Shown one piece after another: positions 12,570 to 13,861 of a stretch of DNA of 13,861 nt. The notes under the pieces were generated by a model. That model saw nothing but the letters and a program-made list of their open reading frames with translations, ran no database searches and was not told the origin of the DNA. A program made the translations under genes and the position numbers. The first letter of the stretch is position 1. Each line of letters begins with the position of its first letter. Origin of the DNA: Lachnospiraceae bacterium (GTDB taxonomy: Bacteria; Bacillota; Clostridia; Lachnospirales; Lachnospiraceae); the NCBI GenBank assembly GCA_900751995.1, contig CAADTP010000007.1, forward strand, positions 1 to 13,861, in the 5' to 3' direction.

Positions 12570-13577
12570 ATGGAGGATTACATTCAGTTTTCAGCAAAAA
12601 CAAAGAATGAAGCTATCACAAAAGCGTGTCTTGAGCTTGGAACTTCCAGTGACCAGCTTGATATTCAGGTTATCAGTGAAGGCAGCTCCGGATTCTTCGG
12701 AATCGGCAGCAAACCTGCCGTGATCAAAGTTCGCAGAATCGAGCCAGTTTCTGATATGCAGGAGATTGATGAACTGGTAGAGTCCGTGAAACTGGACGCT
12801 ATCAAAGAAGAGAAGAAATTAGAAAAGCCTTTTACTCCGGATGTAAAGAAAGAATCTGCACCGAAAGCAGCTCCTGCAGAGGAGAAGAAGCCGGTGAAGA
12901 AAGAAGCTGTACAGGTGGAGAAGGCATCCGAAGAAGCACCTGCAAAGGCAACAGCGCCAAAGGAAAGACCTGCAAGGGATTTCCAGGGCAAAGCAAAGCC
13001 TGCACGTGAGAAACAGCCAAGAGCTCCAAAGGAGCGTCAGCCGAAGGAAACACGTGAGAGAGCACCGAAGCAGGGCAGACCGATAGAGATCCTCAGCGAT
13101 CCGGAGAAGATCAGAGAGGTTGAGGAGAGAGCAGTCGTATTTCTTCGTGACGTATTCGGCTCCATGGATCTTGGAGAAGTGGAGATCACATCGAAATACA
13201 ACACTGCAGACGGTTCTCTGGATGTGGATTTTGAAGGTGAGGATATGGGTATCCTCATCGGAAAAAGAGGCCAGACACTGGATTCTCTTCAGTATCTGAC
13301 AAGCCTTGTGGTAAACAAAGGCGAGTCTACCTACATTCGTGTAAAACTCGATACCGAGGACTACAGACGCCGTCGTAAGGAAACTCTGGAGAACCTTGCA
13401 AGAGGAATCGCCTTCAAGGTAAAGAAAACCAGAAAACCGGTAGTTCTGGAACCGATGAATCCGTACGAAAGAAGGATCATCCATGCATCTCTGCAGGGCA
13501 ACCGCTATGTAGAGACAGTCAGTGAGGGAGAAGAACCTTACAGACATGTAGTAGTAAAACTGAAACGCAATAATTGA
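12570..13577 (+). CDS. khpB: RNA-binding protein KhpB (Jag/EloR)
   Basis: A 335-residue cytoplasmic RNA-binding protein; in streptococci it works with KhpA to control cell elongation and division, and the gene classically sits beside yidC/spoIIIJ. Three parts are visible. The Jag-N domain (1-55) ends in SSGFFGIGSKPAVIKVR. A basic and acidic Lys/Glu/Pro/Ala-rich linker spans about 60-175. The C-terminal RNA-binding module has a KH GxxG loop GKRG (231-234) in ILIGKRGQTLDSLQYLTS, then an R3H domain with R-x3-H at 301-305 (RRIIH). The linker is longer than in many homologues. The ATG has GGAGG about 10 bases upstream. A terminator follows, so the mnmE/mnmG/rsmG genes often found next are not in the same transcript. 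Confidence 0.96.
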   Translation: MEDYIQFSAKTKNEAITKACLELGTSSDQLDIQVISEGSSGFFGIGSKPAVIKVRRIEPVSDMQEIDELVESVKLDAIKEEKKLEKPFTPDVKKESAPKAAPAEEKKPVKKEAVQVEKASEEAPAKATAPKERPARDFQGKAKPAREKQPRAPKERQPKETRERAPKQGRPIEILSDPEKIREVEERAVVFLRDVFGSMDLGEVEITSKYNTADGSLDVDFEGEDMGILIGKRGQTLDSLQYLTSLVVNKGESTYIRVKLDTEDYRRRRKETLENLARGIAFKVKKTRKPVVLEPMNPYERRIIHASLQGNRYVETVSEGEEPYRHVVVKLKRNN

Positions 13578-13597
13578 TGATCCACCGGTAAAGCTAT

Positions 13598-13640
13598 AAG
13601 CCGTATCCCGGAGCGTAAGCTCCGTGGGTACGGCTTTTTT
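13598..13640 (+). terminator. Terminator of the rpmH-khpB cluster
   Basis: AAGCCGTA (13598-13605) pairs with TACGGCTT (13629-13636), with an inner GGAGC-GTAA-GCTCC stem (13610-13623) and CCC/GGG in between, followed by a T6 run. It starts about 20 bases after the khpB stop codon. A strong intrinsic terminator. Confidence 0.9.
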
Positions 13641-13861
13641 GTATGGAACTGAAAATTAAAAATTATCATTGCAATCTCTGCAACAATTCTTTATAATCAT
13701 TGAAGAGCAAATAACAAAAGATATTTCTGCAGCGGACATCCGGAATGCAGAGATTAGAGCGTATTTGAAAAATCATTCCCGCAATCTGCACGCCCCACTT
13801 TGCGGTATATTTTGCCCGAATTCAGTTGCCGTAGCCCGCTACGGCGCCTTCATCCGGACAA
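13641..13861. other. Right-edge non-coding region with palindromic element
   Basis: No gene is seen in these 221 bases. AATCTCTGCA (13673-13682) and TGCAGAGATT (13746-13755) are a perfect 10-bp inverted repeat around the promoter -10. Near the edge, GCCGTAGC and GCTACGGC (13828-13846 region) form a perfect 8-bp stem with a CC loop, and the flanks continue to match imperfectly: the sequence before the stem, ending CGGTATATTTTGCCC, is partly complementary to the CCGGACAA at the window end. This looks like the first part of a long imperfect palindrome, such as a miniature transposon or repeat element, truncated by the window. Confidence 0.5.
13669..13697 (+). promoter_or_regulatory. Near-consensus promoter reading out of the window
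   Basis: TTGCAA (13669-13674), a 17-bp spacer and a perfect TATAAT (13692-13697), with transcription expected near 13704. No open reading frame with a ribosome site follows inside the window, so it may drive a gene or RNA beyond the edge, or the palindromic element at 13770-13861. Confidence 0.65.

Noticed and set aside
1..13861. CRISPR array, tRNA, rRNA or intact insertion sequence
   Set aside because: No regularly spaced repeats, cloverleaf, rRNA signature or transposase reading frame was seen on either strand.

Overview
The window is the chromosomal replication origin region of a low-to-moderate GC Firmicute, most likely a Lachnospiraceae-type Clostridium relative. The evidence is the classic divergent rpmH/dnaA arrangement, the order dnaA-dnaN-yaaA-recF, clusters of TTATCCACA-type DnaA boxes on both sides of dnaA, and protein sequences of clostridial character. 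The family assignment is inferred from protein style and gene order, not from a database search.

Left arm, minus strand, reading away from the origin: dnaA (8382-9749), dnaN (6989-8104), the S4-domain gene yaaA (6389-6595), recF (5293-6384), a 968-residue protein with TPR repeats, a long acidic linker and a C-terminal P-loop ATPase domain (2343-5249), and rsmA/ksgA (1440-2315), closed by a strong terminator at 1389-1427. Further left is a separately promoted gene for a small secreted protein resembling the C-terminal part of the YpuA/DUF1002 family (547-1014). The first 546 bases hold hairpins and strongly strand-skewed DNA but no gene I can support. gyrB and gyrA, which often follow recF in Firmicutes, are not in this window.

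Right arm, plus strand: rpmH (10322-10456, too short for a routine ORF cut-off), rnpA, yidD, yidC and khpB/jag, closed by a terminator at 13598-13640. Together these make ribosomal protein L34, the RNase P protein, membrane-insertion factors and an RNA-binding protein. After the terminator a near-consensus promoter points out of the window into a palindromic element that is cut by the window edge.

The origin is bipartite. Six exact DnaA boxes lie between dnaA and rpmH, and two more lie between dnaA and dnaN, one of them between the dnaN ribosome binding site and its start codon. The least expected signal is a heptamer, GGTATTT/AAATACC. By eye it occurs ten times between 6.6 and 10.2 kb, mostly in the non-coding spacers around dnaN, dnaA and rpmH (including a 29-base near-perfect palindrome), and I found none elsewhere in the window. 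It may be an operator for an unrecognised regulator of the origin genes. Other points of interest are the unusual TPR/ATPase protein in the origin operon, a YidC in which the usual groove arginine is a phenylalanine, and phased 10-bp repeats upstream of the secreted-protein gene.
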